NCBI GenBank assembly: GCA_038501625.1
Contig: JAZAYU010000011.1
Location: 12,036,849-12,100,848 of the forward strand
Reading direction: 5' to 3'
Source of the DNA: Corbicula japonica
Lineage: Eukaryota; Mollusca; Bivalvia; Venerida; Cyrenidae
Length of the DNA stretch: 64,000 bases
Under the pieces are notes generated by a model. The model saw nothing but the letters and a program-made list of their open reading frames with translations, had not been told where the DNA came from and did not search any database. Shown here piece by piece: positions 25,101 to 40,100 of this stretch (positions are counted from its first letter, which is position 1; every line of letters starts with the position of its first letter). The position numbers were made by a program, and so were the translations under genes.

Positions 25101-28100
25101 AGAAATTTATGTTGTAAAATTTATTTATCCAGGCTTTAATTAGTTTTGAAACAAACAATTTTCTTGTCCAAATAACCACCCTCTGTGTGAAATGGACTAA
25201 TTTTACTTAATATTTAGTCCAACACTCCAAACTGATGATACCAATATTGCAGCATATTAAAGACCATCAGACCCCTTGCTTTACAAACAACCTACTATTC
25301 ACTTGTGCATAAAAAATGACACAGATATTTTTAAAAGTGCTGAATGAATATATAAAAGATGCCTATTTATATTCAATACGCATTAATATCAGCTGCTTTT
25401 ATTGCATTTCCCATTTTTTATAGTTCCAAACCCATTATAAAACTAAACCTGAGGTTATTTTGGGGGATTTGTTTAGGGAAGAAGGTGAGGTAGTTGGTTA
25501 CATAACCTAGAGTATCGACTTCCTTCGCGGTCTTGATGAGCTATCCCTTAAACAATTTCTGGGGAGAACCCTGAATCAATGTATCATCTGAACTAACAGA
25601 TCTATGTACTCTCAAACTGTTAAGGTTAATCTAATTTAACTCAGAAATCCATTAATTAATTGACATAATTTTATCAATACCTACCTTCATCCCTCCCTCG
25701 TTTTGGTGATGTCACACCCACAGGTTGTTGAGCAAAATTACTTGTTGGAATTGAGGTATTTGATTCTGGTTTCTGGCCAAAGTTAAACCCTCCTGCTGGA
25801 GGTTTATACTCTGGAGGCTTGGACGAACCTAAAAAATACAATAATAATAATAATAAAATCTATATTTAAAGAAGAATTCCAATTAAGTGTATATAAAACA
25901 AAATTAAATGTAAACTTATTTTCAATTGGGTCTTCTATAACAAGAAACAATGAAAGAAATAATACAATCAGTATACCTCATTTGCATAATATTTATTTAA
26001 TATTATTCAAGGCTTTAATATGCATATTCATTTGTCATTTGCAGATTCCAGTCATACATGACACAAACTAGTATTTTTATGTCGTAAGATACATCAAATA
26101 ACTGTATCAAATAAAAGAACTGATAAGAAATAAAGGCTCAATTTATGAAAATAAGGCATTTTTATATAGAGACTTGTCTTGAAGTCCCCTCTACATAGTC
26201 ATTACCTCCACTAAGTCAGTAGATATACCTAGTATGTGACCTTCTCAATAGCGATATCTTGTAAGTGGCTCTACCAAGTCAATCCTTCTACTTAGTAGTT
26301 CTACCTAGTCAGTCCCTGTACCTTATAATTAGCTCCCTCAATCTAGTTAGTAGGTCTGCTGTCTGCAAACCTCTTTTTTCTACCTACCATTGTAGAGGAC
26401 TGCAAACTTAACGACTTAACAAAATAACATACCTGATAATAAATTAGAATCCGTGACTTTTGTAGCTACGAACTGAAATCCTCCTATAGAATTAGATGAC
26501 ACAGCACTAGAATTTGAGGTACTGTTCACAAAGTTAAATCCACCAACTGACTGAGTAGTGGTGATCACAGTTTTTGACGAGTCTACTGTATCGACAGATT
26601 TAGCACTAGTTGTAGAGTCTGAAGGTTTAAATGTGAAGCCACCTGGTACTGATGTAGTGGCTTGCACTGGATCTTTTAATAATGAAGATTCTGAAGTCTG
26701 TTCTAGGGCAAAGCCTTTGCCTCCTGGAGCACTAGATGATAAATTTGATACACTACTGTCAGAATTTCCAAACTGAAATCCCGCTGATTTTAATGGCTTT
26801 TGTGTGGTTTCTGATTGTGAATCACTGTTCCCAAATTTGAATCCTGCACTCTGTTTTTCATTTGATTCTTTTGTTGTTACACCAAATTTAAACCCTCCTC
26901 CACCTGCCCCTGACTTGTCACTTTCTGAAGTCAATGGTGCTCCAAATTTAAATCCACCAACCCCTGCACTGGACTTGTCATTTTCTGAAGAAGCTTGTAC
27001 TCCAAATTTAAATCCACTACCCAATGTACTTGACTTGTTTTCTGAAGCTTGTACTCCAATTTTAAATCCCCCTGCACTGGACTTATCACTTTCTGAAGAT
27101 ACAGGTGTTCCAATTTTAAATCCAGAGCCAGATGTTGACCCGAATGCTGATGAATCAAACTTGAAACCTCCAGTTGATGATTTTGCATCACCCAATTTAG
27201 ATGAATCATTAAAGGATTTCGATGTATCAAATCCAGACTTTGGTGGTTCGCTGGAGGTTGGTGCAGAGAATTTGAAGCCCCCACCACTGGAGATTGTGAT
27301 ACTAGAAGGCTCTGATGCAAAATTAAAACCCTTAGTCTGGGACATAGAGTAGGACTTGGCTATGCTGGGCACTGAAACAATCATGAACATAATTTAAGGT
27401 GATCGTTTAATGAGATCAATTACCATATAACCTTGTGATAATGTTTTTGAAACAAACTTAGCAGCAATCTGAATTTCATCAATAACTTTCATTTACCACA
27501 GTTAACCGGGATTATTCATAATACTGGACAAAAATTGATGGCTTGTTGTTTTGCATTTTTAACTATGAAATATTACTCTAAAATAACACTCAGGTATTTT
27601 TTAATTGTGTGATTTTTTGTGCTTTAGTAGTTTTATTATATGAAAAAAGGCTCAAAATGAAGGCTGGATGACAGCATAAAGACTGCTATTTAAGAAAGCT
27701 CAATTTACCAGACAGAGTTTTAATAAGTATTTTAAGTTTTTGAAGCAAAATTTGAAATTGTCTGCTTTTAAAACATACTTAAAAAACGTTCAGGCAGACT
27801 GATTTTCAAGGGGAGGAGGGGGATGAGAATCTAGGAATTAATTTTCTATTGCCTAATGGGTGAAAATTTCAGCAGTAAATTATTGGAATTAATATCTGTA
27901 CCAAAATATTTATATGTCATAAATTAGTTTCTCCAAAACTGGATTCTTTAAACTGTGCAGAACAATAAAATCTGTGTAATTAGGATGAGAAAAAACAAAC
28001 CTGCTTGTGTTCTAGGAGGTCCAGGTCGTGCATAATTACAGGCCACACAATTAACAGCCGTCTCCTTGTTATTAACAAGACATGTGTCACAGGTCCAGTC

Positions 28101-31100
28101 ACCAGATGGGTGCTTGAAGAACTTCAGGGGTTTAGGGGTCTGGCAAGCAGCACAGCTGTTACTTTCCAGCTTATTCTGCACCAAGCACACTTCACACTCC
28201 CAGGTACCAGCAGAGGGCTTTAACTTTGCAAACAAGTCATCAGACTTCTTAGAATCTGTGGCATTATTGCTGGACTTATCTGAAAGAGTGAAACGTTTAG
28301 TAATGTTGCATCATACATTTGGTTAAGCCCCATTAAAATATCTAATGTTAAGAAACATGCCCAGGACAGGCAAAGGCTTAGCAATTGTAATTTAGACTTA
28401 TCTACAAGAGTGAAAACATGTTGAGTAATGTCACTTCACATTATTGCTTTAGTATCTGTCCATTAAAATGAGTAACGTTAAGACACATGCCAGACATAGC
28501 CAAAGGCTTAGCAAATATAATTTATTTGTAACAATTTACAATTATAATTTAGGGTAGTCAGTATTCTCTTTAGCTTACTTTTCTATGAAATCAGGTAAAA
28601 TCTTGTTTACTTATAGGAAATGCAACATATACATATATTCAGGGGTGAAGAAATTTTTAAAGTAGCAGAATCAATCCATTTAGTAGTTTGCTGGTCTTAG
28701 GTCCTCCCCTCAGTGGGGATCAAGAGGTCAAGGCAAAATGAAATCAGATGTTAAACTAATGCTGTATTGGAATATTGGGAAACCAAACTTTATCAAGTTC
28801 ATTTCAACAGAGATAAATAATAAATAAAATTGATTAAAGTTTATTCTTGCTGCTGCAGGAAAAGTATCTGGGTAAAGATACTTAAGTTACTGGGTGAATT
28901 AACCAGCTCAAAGCCAATTAATACTACCATGTATATTGCTATAACATACCACTAGATTTGGGTGTCCTGCATGCCCCACAAGTCAGGTCATCTTTCTTGT
29001 TCTGGATAAGACAGGAACTACATATCCAGTTACCAGGCTGTATTGTGCTCACCAAGGGACTACTTGAGAAACCTAAATGAAAACAATAGTTATCACGTCA
29101 CTTCTGCAATTATGGTACACAAGGAATTTTTTTCACATATGGAACAAAGATAAGCTAAAACAAATCTTAACACAAACTAAATTTACTAAGTTAGCCCAAG
29201 CAATGACATTCAACAACCGCCACTCCCAAATTATTTTAGCAAACAGATGGTACACAAACTTGCAAACAATCCTATAAATAAGACTCAAAAATTCAATTAA
29301 TAATTACTACTCATCCATAGAAATTATTAAATGTAAAATCTTATTAAATTCTCAAATGACTATTTTTTATGAATGCCAGTTTATGCATAAACTGTACAAA
29401 GAAATTTTAATAAAAATGACCGAAGCATGTCTTCAATTGGTAGTTTCTTTACATATTTCTCTAAAGCTTTGCCACATTGCAGTAATGGCTGCTGAGACAC
29501 CATTATATATAACTCATTAACTTGTATGCCTCGTGCTCACATTACACTCCTTGTGAAAACAAGACTGCCATGTACACCTACCTTGTGACTTTTTCTCTCC
29601 CGGCTTTGCTGTCTGACATGCAGCACATTTTTCAACACCATCTTTGTTGTTTACAAGACATACTTCACATGACCAGCCTGATGTCTTGAACAGGGAACTC
29701 AGTGGAGCGGCTGTAGAGGTTTGACTTCCTGCACCAGCTGGCTTTGCTGACTGACAAGCCGCACACTTATCAACATTGTCTTGATTGTTCACTAAACATA
29801 CACCACAGTTCCAGCCTGATGGTTTGAACAATGTACTCAGGGCTGGTGCCCCAGATACTGTGGGCCCTTTGGCGGCATTACCACTGGAAGGCTTAGAAGA
29901 ATTACATGCCAAGCACTTCCCCACTTCTTCCTTATTATTGACCAGGCATACACTACAAGTCCAGCCTGATGATTTAAACAAAGTGCTCAGAGGTGTGGCG
30001 TTGGAGTTCTGGGTGGTCCCTGTGCCAGAGGTAGTGCTAGGTGCAGACACAGACTTGCTTCCACCTCCGAGAATATCCATCACACTGCCCTGCTTCAGTT
30101 CTGATGCTGCTTGAAACCCTCTTTCAGTTGGTTCAGAGGGACCTAAAATGCACCAATCACAGGAAGACATCAGTTTGAAGTCATTAACATGGTCTGAATC
30201 TATTTTCTTTAAACTGGTACAGAAAATCTATGCCAAATAAAAATTCAGTGCAGTATTCAATGTTTCCCCTGTGAAGATAGCTTTATTCACACTCTAATTC
30301 GTAAATATAAAATGTTTTGCGTTAAACTGCAAAATGTTTAGTTTGCAGTTTTGCGAAATTGTACCCACCCTTTAGAGTTATTCCAAAACAAGTTATGTTC
30401 AGTCACCATTAACAAAACGTGCTAAACATTGAGTTACCATTAATCTTTGGTTTTGGTTTAGGGGCTGTTGAGAAGTTGAACTCCATCTTGCTGCTAGGCG
30501 GGGCCAAGCCAAAGAGTGTCCCATCCACTTTCTTAGCTTCTACTGCTGGTTGCTTCTGGACACTAGATGTCACTTCATTGCTCTCTTTCTGACCAACATG
30601 AATTGGTGAACTAAATTGGAAACCCTGTAATATCCAGCTGCACATTTATATATCTGCACAATTACATTGTAAACGATTACTGCAGATTTATGGCTTGTAC
30701 AAAGTAGAGTTCATTAAGTTCCAAGTACTCAAAATGACACTAAATTACTTAATATTGTGGTCAATGCTTGAATAAGGTAATTTCTAATTAGGAGTAGGGC
30801 TGTCATAATTCACTGGTGCTTCATAGGACATTCAACTTGACATAAAATCAATTTACTCATTAGAATTGCTGTAAGGCTTGTTTTCTAAGATATAACTTGC
30901 AACATAAATACTATCTTCTTCAACTGAATTCTTTTCACAGCATAATTTGATTTATTATCCAGTACTTACTGTGTACACAATAAAAGTTTTGTTTTTAAAA
31001 ATGACAGAGAAAATAGTTATCTATGTATCTTGTATTCATATATTTAAATGGGAAGTTTTTTATTGTCCTCCAATACATTGACATTATTTCAGGAAAATAC

Positions 31101-34100
31101 AGTGGGGCTCCGCTATATCGCGAAATCCAATATAACGCGGTCGACCCTTGGACCCCGTTTTTTTTCATAAAAGATAGTAAAATTCTATCAATGGCCATTT
31201 TTTGTATATTTGGAAAGGCAAAAAAAGGGAAGTAACAACGTTAATACCGCGTTAATCGATAAAGACAATGACGCTCGTTCATTAACGTACCGAGAATCGT
31301 TAAAACAATTGTAAAATGTTTCTTTATGAACTGTTGATTGTTTCCTACGTTTATTACAATATCAAACTGTCATAAATTTGTTAAGTAATAAATTGTTGTA
31401 CAAACACTGGGGCACCTAATCACGTACGCGAAATGGTTACTGAATGGTTGTTTTTCGCACCTACTGCAGATAGCATGACAAAGGTGTTTTATGTTGTGAA
31501 TTGGCTTCTAATTTGAGAAGCTCATGCCTACATTTGACATGTTTTACAATATTATTTTAGAAATGATGATTGAAGATTCAAACAATAAAGATTAAAACTT
31601 CAAGAGTATTGTTTTCATTCAAAACAGCGTACAGGTAAAACATATACACGAGTTCCGCATTAGACAAACGCCCGCAGTATAAACTTTTGCGAGTTAAATT
31701 CACAAAGTAATAATTTTATAGCACCTGTTAGATAATAACAAAACAACATGCAAACAAATGATTTATTTTCAATAACCGATAAAATGTTACGAGTAATAAA
31801 TGTACGGAACTAATAATAGCATAAGTACTTTGTCCCGGATCCGATAATAACACGATTTGAGGGGATGGACCCCACGGACCGCGATATAGCAGAGCCCCAC
31901 TGTACTGCTCAAAATCTTGAAATAACACTTTCTATCTATACATTTTTTATGTTATTTAATTTCTAGAGTATTGAAATATGTTTTGAGTATATCTTAAACT
32001 GTAACACTATCAACAGATCATTAACACTGCTTTAAATTTAGATAAAGTATTTATGTGCTTGCAAATTTGAGAATTCAAATCGCAAGAGAGTATTTTACTA
32101 TAACAAATTTCAGCATAGAACTACAACATACTGTGTATTTTTCTGGAGATGGTGGCTTGTTTTCAGGTAAATGTTCTAGGATAGGGGAGGAAAAGCTGAA
32201 CTTCAGACCAGGGTTCACAGGTGACACAGTTTTCACTGGCATCTGATTGGTTGATTTCCCAGAAGTCTCTGTTGTGAAGCCAAATTTCTGGACTGGTTCC
32301 GCAGGTTTTGACTGAGCTGTTGTTGGGACTGTGAAGTTAAATTTTGGCATGGAAGTCACAGGTAGTGTAAACTGGGTCTGAAGATCAGGAATAACAACCT
32401 GTAGAGAACAAAACAGGTTTTCTGTGAATTTTTTGCACTTGGGTTACACCATAAACAACCATTATTGCCCTTGGGTTACAACATAAACAACCATTAAACA
32501 CTGCAAATTTCTTTATAAGGAAAAAACATACAACTGTATATAAAATATTGACCTGGATTGCTGTTTTGAAGAAAGATTTTAATCGAATTATAAACACTGT
32601 CACAAAAAATTTCAATGTAAAACTTGACCATAACTTTCAGACTTTGGTCACATAATTACGCTTTTGTCAAAATCATGTATACTGAAAGTATGAAGAAGAA
32701 ATTGCTAAGTTATAGACGATGTTTAAATTTTTTGACTGCCTGGCAATGGGTAAAGTAAGCCATTTGTATAAGGCAACACAAAAACTACTTCAATCTGGGC
32801 CCAACAGAGACAAGGTCATGAGCTCACACTAAAACTGGAGACTGGTCTGCAATATCAGTTATATAATCTTGGGAAGTGATCGTTTTGAAGTTAATTCCAT
32901 ATTTACTTACTGTATCATCTTCCTCCAATGTTGGCTTCACTGAGGCACTCCCTTTATGATATGATTTGTCTCTCCTCATTTTTCCGGATGCAATGGCCGG
33001 CTCAGGGTTGAGCAAAACCGTGTCCTGTCTCACAGGCATCCCCATCCCCTTTGATGGATCCTGTGAACAGCAAGTTTCTATTTGTTAGTTTTTGCTAACT
33101 TCAGTTTGACCATGATTTGGTCGTAATTAAAACTGGCAAATCAGACTTTAAGCACACATGTGACAAACTTGTCAACTTATCTGTGAGCACAATTGAAAAT
33201 ATGACCATTCTACCACACAAACAACTTCTGTAGATATGAGTTAATTACAGGGTAAAAGACAGCTGCAGCAATACAAGTTACAGTAGAACAAAGATGTATT
33301 ACTGCAGAGACAAGGTCATGAGCTCACATGACGACAGTGAAAGCATGAACAGTGTTTGCACCATCTAGCACATGGATGAATCACTAAAGAACACAGTTCA
33401 ACAACAACAAACAAGAGGGCCATGATGGCCCTATATCGCTCACCTGAGTACAAAAGTACTCTCAGCTTGTGGTTTCAGACAAGAAGATTTTTAAAGTTTT
33501 TTCTATTCAAGTCTATATAAAATGAAGTGACCCCTGGGGCGGGGCCAATTTTGACCCCTGGGAAATAATTTGAACAATCTATGTAGAGTTCTACTAGAGG
33601 ATGCTAAATGCCAAATATCTAAGCTCTAGGCCTTGTGGTTTCAGACAAGAAGATTTTTAAAGTTTTTCCTATATAAGTCTATGTCAAATGAAGTGACCCC
33701 TGGGGCGGGGCCAATTTTGACCCCAGGGAAATAATTTGAACAATCTTTGTAGAGTTCCACTAGAGGGTGCTAAATGCCAAATATCTAAGCTCTAGGCTTT
33801 GTGGTTTCAGACAAGAAGATTTATTAAGTTTTTCCTATATAAGTCTATGCAAAATGAAGTGACCCCTGGGGCGGGGCCAATTTTGACCCCAGGGAAATAA
33901 TTTGAACAAACTTTGTAGAGTTCCACTAGAGGATGCTAAATGCCAAATATCTAAGCTCTAGGCCTTGTGGTTTCAGACAAGAAGATTTTTTAAGTTTTTC
34001 CTATATAAGTCTATGTAAAATGAAGTGACCCCTGGGGCGGGGCCAATTTTGACCCCAGGGAAATAATTTGAACAATCTTTGTAGAGTTCCACTAGAGGGT

Positions 34101-37100
34101 GCTAAATGCCAAATATCTAAGCTCTAGGCTTTGTGGTTTCAGACAAGAAGATTTTTTAAGTTTTTCCTATATAAGTCTATGTAAAATGAAGTGACCCCTG
34201 GGGCGGGGCCAATTTTGACCCCAGGGAAATAATTTGAACAATCTTTGTAGAGTTCCACTAGAGGGTGCTAAATGCCAAATATCTAAGCTCTAGGCTTTGT
34301 GGTTTCAGACAAGAAGATTTTTAAAGTTTTTCCTATATAAGTCTATGCAAAATGAAGTGACCCGTGGGGCGGGGCCAATTTTGACCCCTGGGAAATAATT
34401 TGAACAAACTTTGTAGAGTTCCACTAGAGGATGCTAAATGCCAAATATCTAAGCTCTAGGCCTTGTGGTTTCAGACAAGAAGATTTTTAAAGTTTTTCCT
34501 ATATAAGTCTATGTCAAATGAAGTGAACCCTGGGACGGGGCCAATTTTGACCCCAGGGAAATATTTTGAACAATCTTTGTAGAGATCCACTAGAGGGTGC
34601 TAAATGCCAAATATCTAAGCTCTAGGCCTTGTGGTTTCAGACAAGAAGATTTTAAAAGTTTTTCCAATATAAGTCTATGCAAAATGAAGTGACCCCTGGG
34701 GCGGGGCCAATTTTGACCCCAGGGAAATAATTTGAACAAACTTTGTAGAGTTCCACTAGAGGATGCTAAATGCCAAATATCTAAGTTCTAGGCCTTGTGG
34801 TTTCAGACAAGAAGATTTTTAAAGTTTTTCCAATATAAGTCTATGTAAAATGAAGTGACCCCTGGGGCGGGGCCAATTTTGACCCCAGGGCTATAATTTG
34901 AACAATCTTGGTAGAGGACCACTAGGTGATGCTACACAGCAAATATCAAAGTTCTAGGCCTTGTGGTTTCAGAGAAGAAGATTTTTAAAAATTTCACGTT
35001 CAAAATCTATTTTTAACCTCTGTGACCTAGATAGGCAATGGACTGGAACCATTTGAACAATTTTGGTAAAGCTTCATGCAAGTAACATTCCTGCCAAGTT
35101 TCAGCAAGATTGGCCCAGGAGTTCAGGAGAAGAAGTCGTTTGAAGAAAAAGTTGACGACGGACGCACGCACGCACGGACAACGGACATCAGGCGATCACA
35201 AAAGCTCACCATGAGCACTTCGTGCTCAGGTGAGCCAAAAAACAAACAAACTTCCATGACACAATGCCATGTATATTGATAAAGTACATGTATATGTCTT
35301 TTCCATTTTGTGCTATATTTGTTACATAACATTGTATGTTGTAAACTGTAATGTATCCAAACATTAATACTCATTACAGTTAAAATAACATTAATAACCA
35401 CAGAAAACAGAGTAAATATACCTGACTTGTTGAAGGTTTTGGCTGACCTACTGAGGCAAAGCTGACCTGTCTATTACGGCTGATGGAAGCCTGTGCACTG
35501 ATGTTCAGCTTCTGCTTAGGTGGGCCTCTGGGAGTTGTGCGGGTATCTCGAGAGAAGAATGATGGACTCTCTGTCCACTGCCTAGGGACCATTGGTATTC
35601 TCTTCGCATCCTGAAATGAACACCATCATTGTTGACTAAGGTATGTAATAAATGTCTACACCTTCCTTCCATGCCCTTTATGTACACTGTTCTGATTTTA
35701 ATTTGTAATTTATTAACTATCCTATTAGATTCTCAATAAACTTACTAATAACTAACTTTAATACTTAACATCTTTAGGTAACACACACTCTATTAAGGCT
35801 ACTTCCCAGTTAGTAACTGAACAATTTGTTCTGAAAAACTTATAAAGGGAGATGTTTCATTCTATTTAATTTTACATTTCTTATTTCATATGCTTTATTT
35901 GTATTTCATCTCTGTCATTTTTTTATCTTTTAATTTTCACTTACACATAGCAGTTTTGCATTTAGTTGTACAGTGTTAAATATATATTGTTAATTATACT
36001 ATCAAAATCTTTCCCAGCTTAATTTCCACAGGTGTCCAATGTAAACATGCACATACATTGAGAGGTGTAGGCATTCTGTCAAGAGCCTCTAAGATTCTCT
36101 TGGCTGTAGAGCTGGTCACTGCTTCTTGGTTAGGAGCCAGTCTTGGTTTAGCTTTCATGAAAGCCTTCACTGGCACCGACAGCTGAAACAAAATCAAATA
36201 CAGTACGCTTATTTATTTTTCACAGATATTTTCATACTTTATGGGTTGTATGTACAATAGTGTATATTCTGATCAGTCTGCAGAGATAGCAAATTGAACA
36301 AAAATGTTACTTAGGGTCTTATAGGGTTATGATACAAGCATTTTAACGAATGACCTTTCCTAAATTCACTAACCACAGTTGATGAAGCACCAGTCCAACT
36401 TTTACATTTAGTAAAGTTACTTTGTCCTTCAGTGTTTTGAAAAAATCAGATGGTCACAATCAAATCAAGAAAATTAAGTCATTTCGATGAAATTTTGGAA
36501 ACAACAAAAAGAATTTTTTAACTTTGTATGAATTGAGTATTTAATGCAATACTGTAGGATTCTCTGCATCTCTAATGTTAACTATCGGCCATAAACCCGA
36601 TTTGATTTTCTTTTGATTTTGTTTACTTGTTCATTCCAGGCTTGTCTTGTTTTATAACCATGCCTTTCAGGCTCATCAATTATCTTGTGTCTTCTGGTCT
36701 AACCTAACATATTACACATTTTATGAGTAAACAATTTCCACACACCAAAAAAGTATCCTCAGTGATCACAAGCATATAATCAACATGTTAATATTGTTAC
36801 TCTGCAACAATATTCCAAAATTTTATGACATATGCAGTGGTTCATAACCTATCAAAGTGGATGAACAAAACAGAATGGCAGCTATTTCACTTAAAAATAA
36901 CTGGGTGAAACATCTAACACCGTACTGCCCTAGTTCTTACGAGACAAAGGTCTACGAACAATACATTGTATCAGACCGAACAGATGATTCGGAACTGGTA
37001 CATTCACACATGGGATATTAGTCAAATGCATGAAGTAACTGATTAAACTTGGGGAGAGATCTTACTCTGCTGGGAAGAGATTGGTTAAGATCAACTTTCT

Positions 37101-40100
37101 TCCTTTGATGCCGGAATGATAAAGATGACCGTCCTCCAAATGTAGTTTTGCCAGGGTAGAAACTGGACTCATGGAAACTTGTTCCTAGCAGGGATGACTC
37201 ATTCTGTAAAGCAAACATATTCTATGTACTCGTGCACGTGAAAAATCATGGTAAAAGGAATGCTTGTTATATGAACAGTATTATTTGACCATTAAAAGGC
37301 ATTTTAAAATGCTAATCCTGCTAAAATCCTCAAATGCAGACCCACCTCATTTCACACAAATAATATGAGACTTGCATTAGAAAACATCTAAAACCATTTT
37401 GTTCAATCAGTCATGTTAAACTGGAGACTTATTATGAAATACTTCAGACCTGACATAGAGAACAATACTTACATTTAAGGGTGATCCAAACAATGATGTG
37501 TTGAATGCTGGTCGGTTGCTTGCAGCCGATGATGACTGCTTGTTCACAAATGTGTCACTTAAACGTCTGGAAAATGTCTGGTTAGCTGCACCTATATTTA
37601 CTGAAATAAAAACATATAAATTTTAAAAAAAAACAACACATTTTTTAAATAAATCTACAACTTTAAAAATACTGGGTGAACAGTAGATAAAATCAGATTT
37701 GCAGTTTTGATCAATCAAAATGAATGATTAACACTTAAACAGGGTGATTAATTGTATTCGATCAGTTTAAGAGGAATCTGAAAATACTGGTTTATAAAAT
37801 GTTATTTTGTAACTTACATCTTTGTCTCTTGGCAGCCTGCTGTTCCTGTGGAGATGTTCTACCATCAGGACCAGTATCAGTTATCTTTCTTTTATCCCCA
37901 GGAACGTCTTTCCTGGCCACTTCCGTCTGTGGTATCATTGATGAGCAACCACTGGTTGACCGCGAACCATCACTCCTCTGTGACATTGTATCTTCTGCAG
38001 AAATAAGAAGTGTTTTCTTATCGTTTTATCAATATCATGGACTTTTGCTTAGATTCTATGAAACTAATCACTAATAAATGTGATGAAAATACACGTTTTG
38101 TTTTCCAGTTCTTCTACAATATTTATGCTGGAGCTTACTACCTGAACAAAAATTAGCATGTAGCTAAATTTAATTTTTTTTTGAAGACTTAGCCAATTAA
38201 AGCAACCTCAGCTTCTACAAGATGTCCACTACTCATTAAAATTAGATTAATATGTCCACTACTCAACAAGTTAAGAATAATACTCACCTTGGGCCATCAT
38301 ACTGTCTGTCTTCTCAGTTAGCCGCGTCAGTGGCAGCTGGGCCGATGTGAACTCTGATATAGGAGGTGGAAAGTTTCCTTGCTGATATGGCAAGGGCCCC
38401 ATATTGCTACCTGTACCCACTGTGGCAAAGTCCAATGTCCTTGGCTGACCATTTCCCAAGAAGGACCCCCTATATTTTAAGGGAGATTCTTGGCTGATCT
38501 GAGGCATGCCAGATGATCCAGGTTGTACCAAAGGTTGCTGTGCTGCTGGAAATCCAGATACTGGGACTGGCGGAGTAGCCTGACCAGAGTTCTGCAAATT
38601 TAAAACAAATATATAATCTATATGCTAAACCACTGGAGTTATTTTAATGCAGCAAAATAGGGGCCATTTAACCCTTACCCTTCACCCCATAAGATATGGC
38701 TGTTACCCATGTGCAGACATCAATTATCCATTTCCAGGGTTGCATGCAAGACTGTTGTATCTACACTGAAGTCAAGCAAATGTCTTGAATGTTCAAGTAC
38801 TAGATGGGTGTTCAGTTGAACACTTGTGCCGCCCTCTGGTGCTATGTCGGAATAAAAATGCAAGTACAAAAAGGGGCATAACTCCATCAAAGAATTTGGC
38901 GTCATCATAAGCGTGTTGTCATAAGCAATATAATTCGAAAGTTTGATGTAAAAATATTAAGAAATGACAAAGTTATAGCCAACGTTAAGTTTTTGTGTAA
39001 AATTCCAAGTACAAAAAGGGGCATAACTCCATCAAATGTGACCTTGACCTTAAGAATTTGGCATCATCTCGAGCGTGTTGTCATAAACAATATAATTTGA
39101 AATTTTGATAAATAAATATTAAGAAATGGCAAAGTTATAGCCAACATTAAGTTTTAGTGACGGACGGACGGACTCCATCAAAGAATTAGGCATCATCATG
39201 AGCGTGTTGTCATAAACAATATAATTAATAGTTTGATGTAAAAATATTAAGAAATGACAAAGTTATAGCCAATGTTAAGTTTTGTGTAAAAATCCAAGTA
39301 CAAAAAGGGGCATAACTCCATCAAATGACCTTGAGAGTTTGGCATCATCTCGAGCGTGTTGTCATAAGCAATATAATTTGTAAGTTTGATAAAGAAATAT
39401 TAAGAAATGGCAGTTATAGCCAACGTAAGTTTTCGTGACGGACGGACGGACAAAGCGATCCCTATGTATCGCCATTTCTTCGAAAGGGCGACACAAAAAG
39501 CAGTTACAGGAGAACACACTGTGGAGAATGTGTGTATATTCTTCCAACCAAGTATTACTAAATAACAATTTTAAAAGAATTTTTCTTCAGAAAAATATCT
39601 AAAACCTAAGAACATAAGACAGCTGTTCTGTATTCTAAAACATACCCCAGATATGTTCTGGTCTGGAGAGAAATCATCTTTTGATGGAGAGTTCTTCTTG
39701 ACAGAGTGCACAAGATCTGACAGCCATGATGGAGACAGCATATCTCTCATGGAATCCTTCATTTTAGAAAACAGTGACTGAAAAATGAAAGTTAAAAATG
39801 TTACACATTAATATAATGATAAGTGCCGTCAGAAATTATTAAAGTTTTGTAAAGATGGTTCTAGAATTTTTTTATAATTATTCTTATAGAATTATGCAGT
39901 GTATTTTTTCACATTTACAGGAAATATAACATTTTTTGTTTCTTTGGCCCCTTCACCTAGCAGTATATAAAACCTCAGGGCTTTTTCAGGGGTTTTGGGG
40001 AAAAAGGCCCCAGCCCAAATTGGGAATTTTTGATGTGGTAAATAGTAAAATTTGGGAAAAAAGTATCGACAAATCAAACCAAATTGGGAAATTTCAACAT

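Noticed and set aside
26804..27352. 182-residue plus-strand frame
   Set aside because: Antisense of NUP153 exon 15 FxFG repeats (the low-complexity NLNPP pattern is the complement of FKFG codons).
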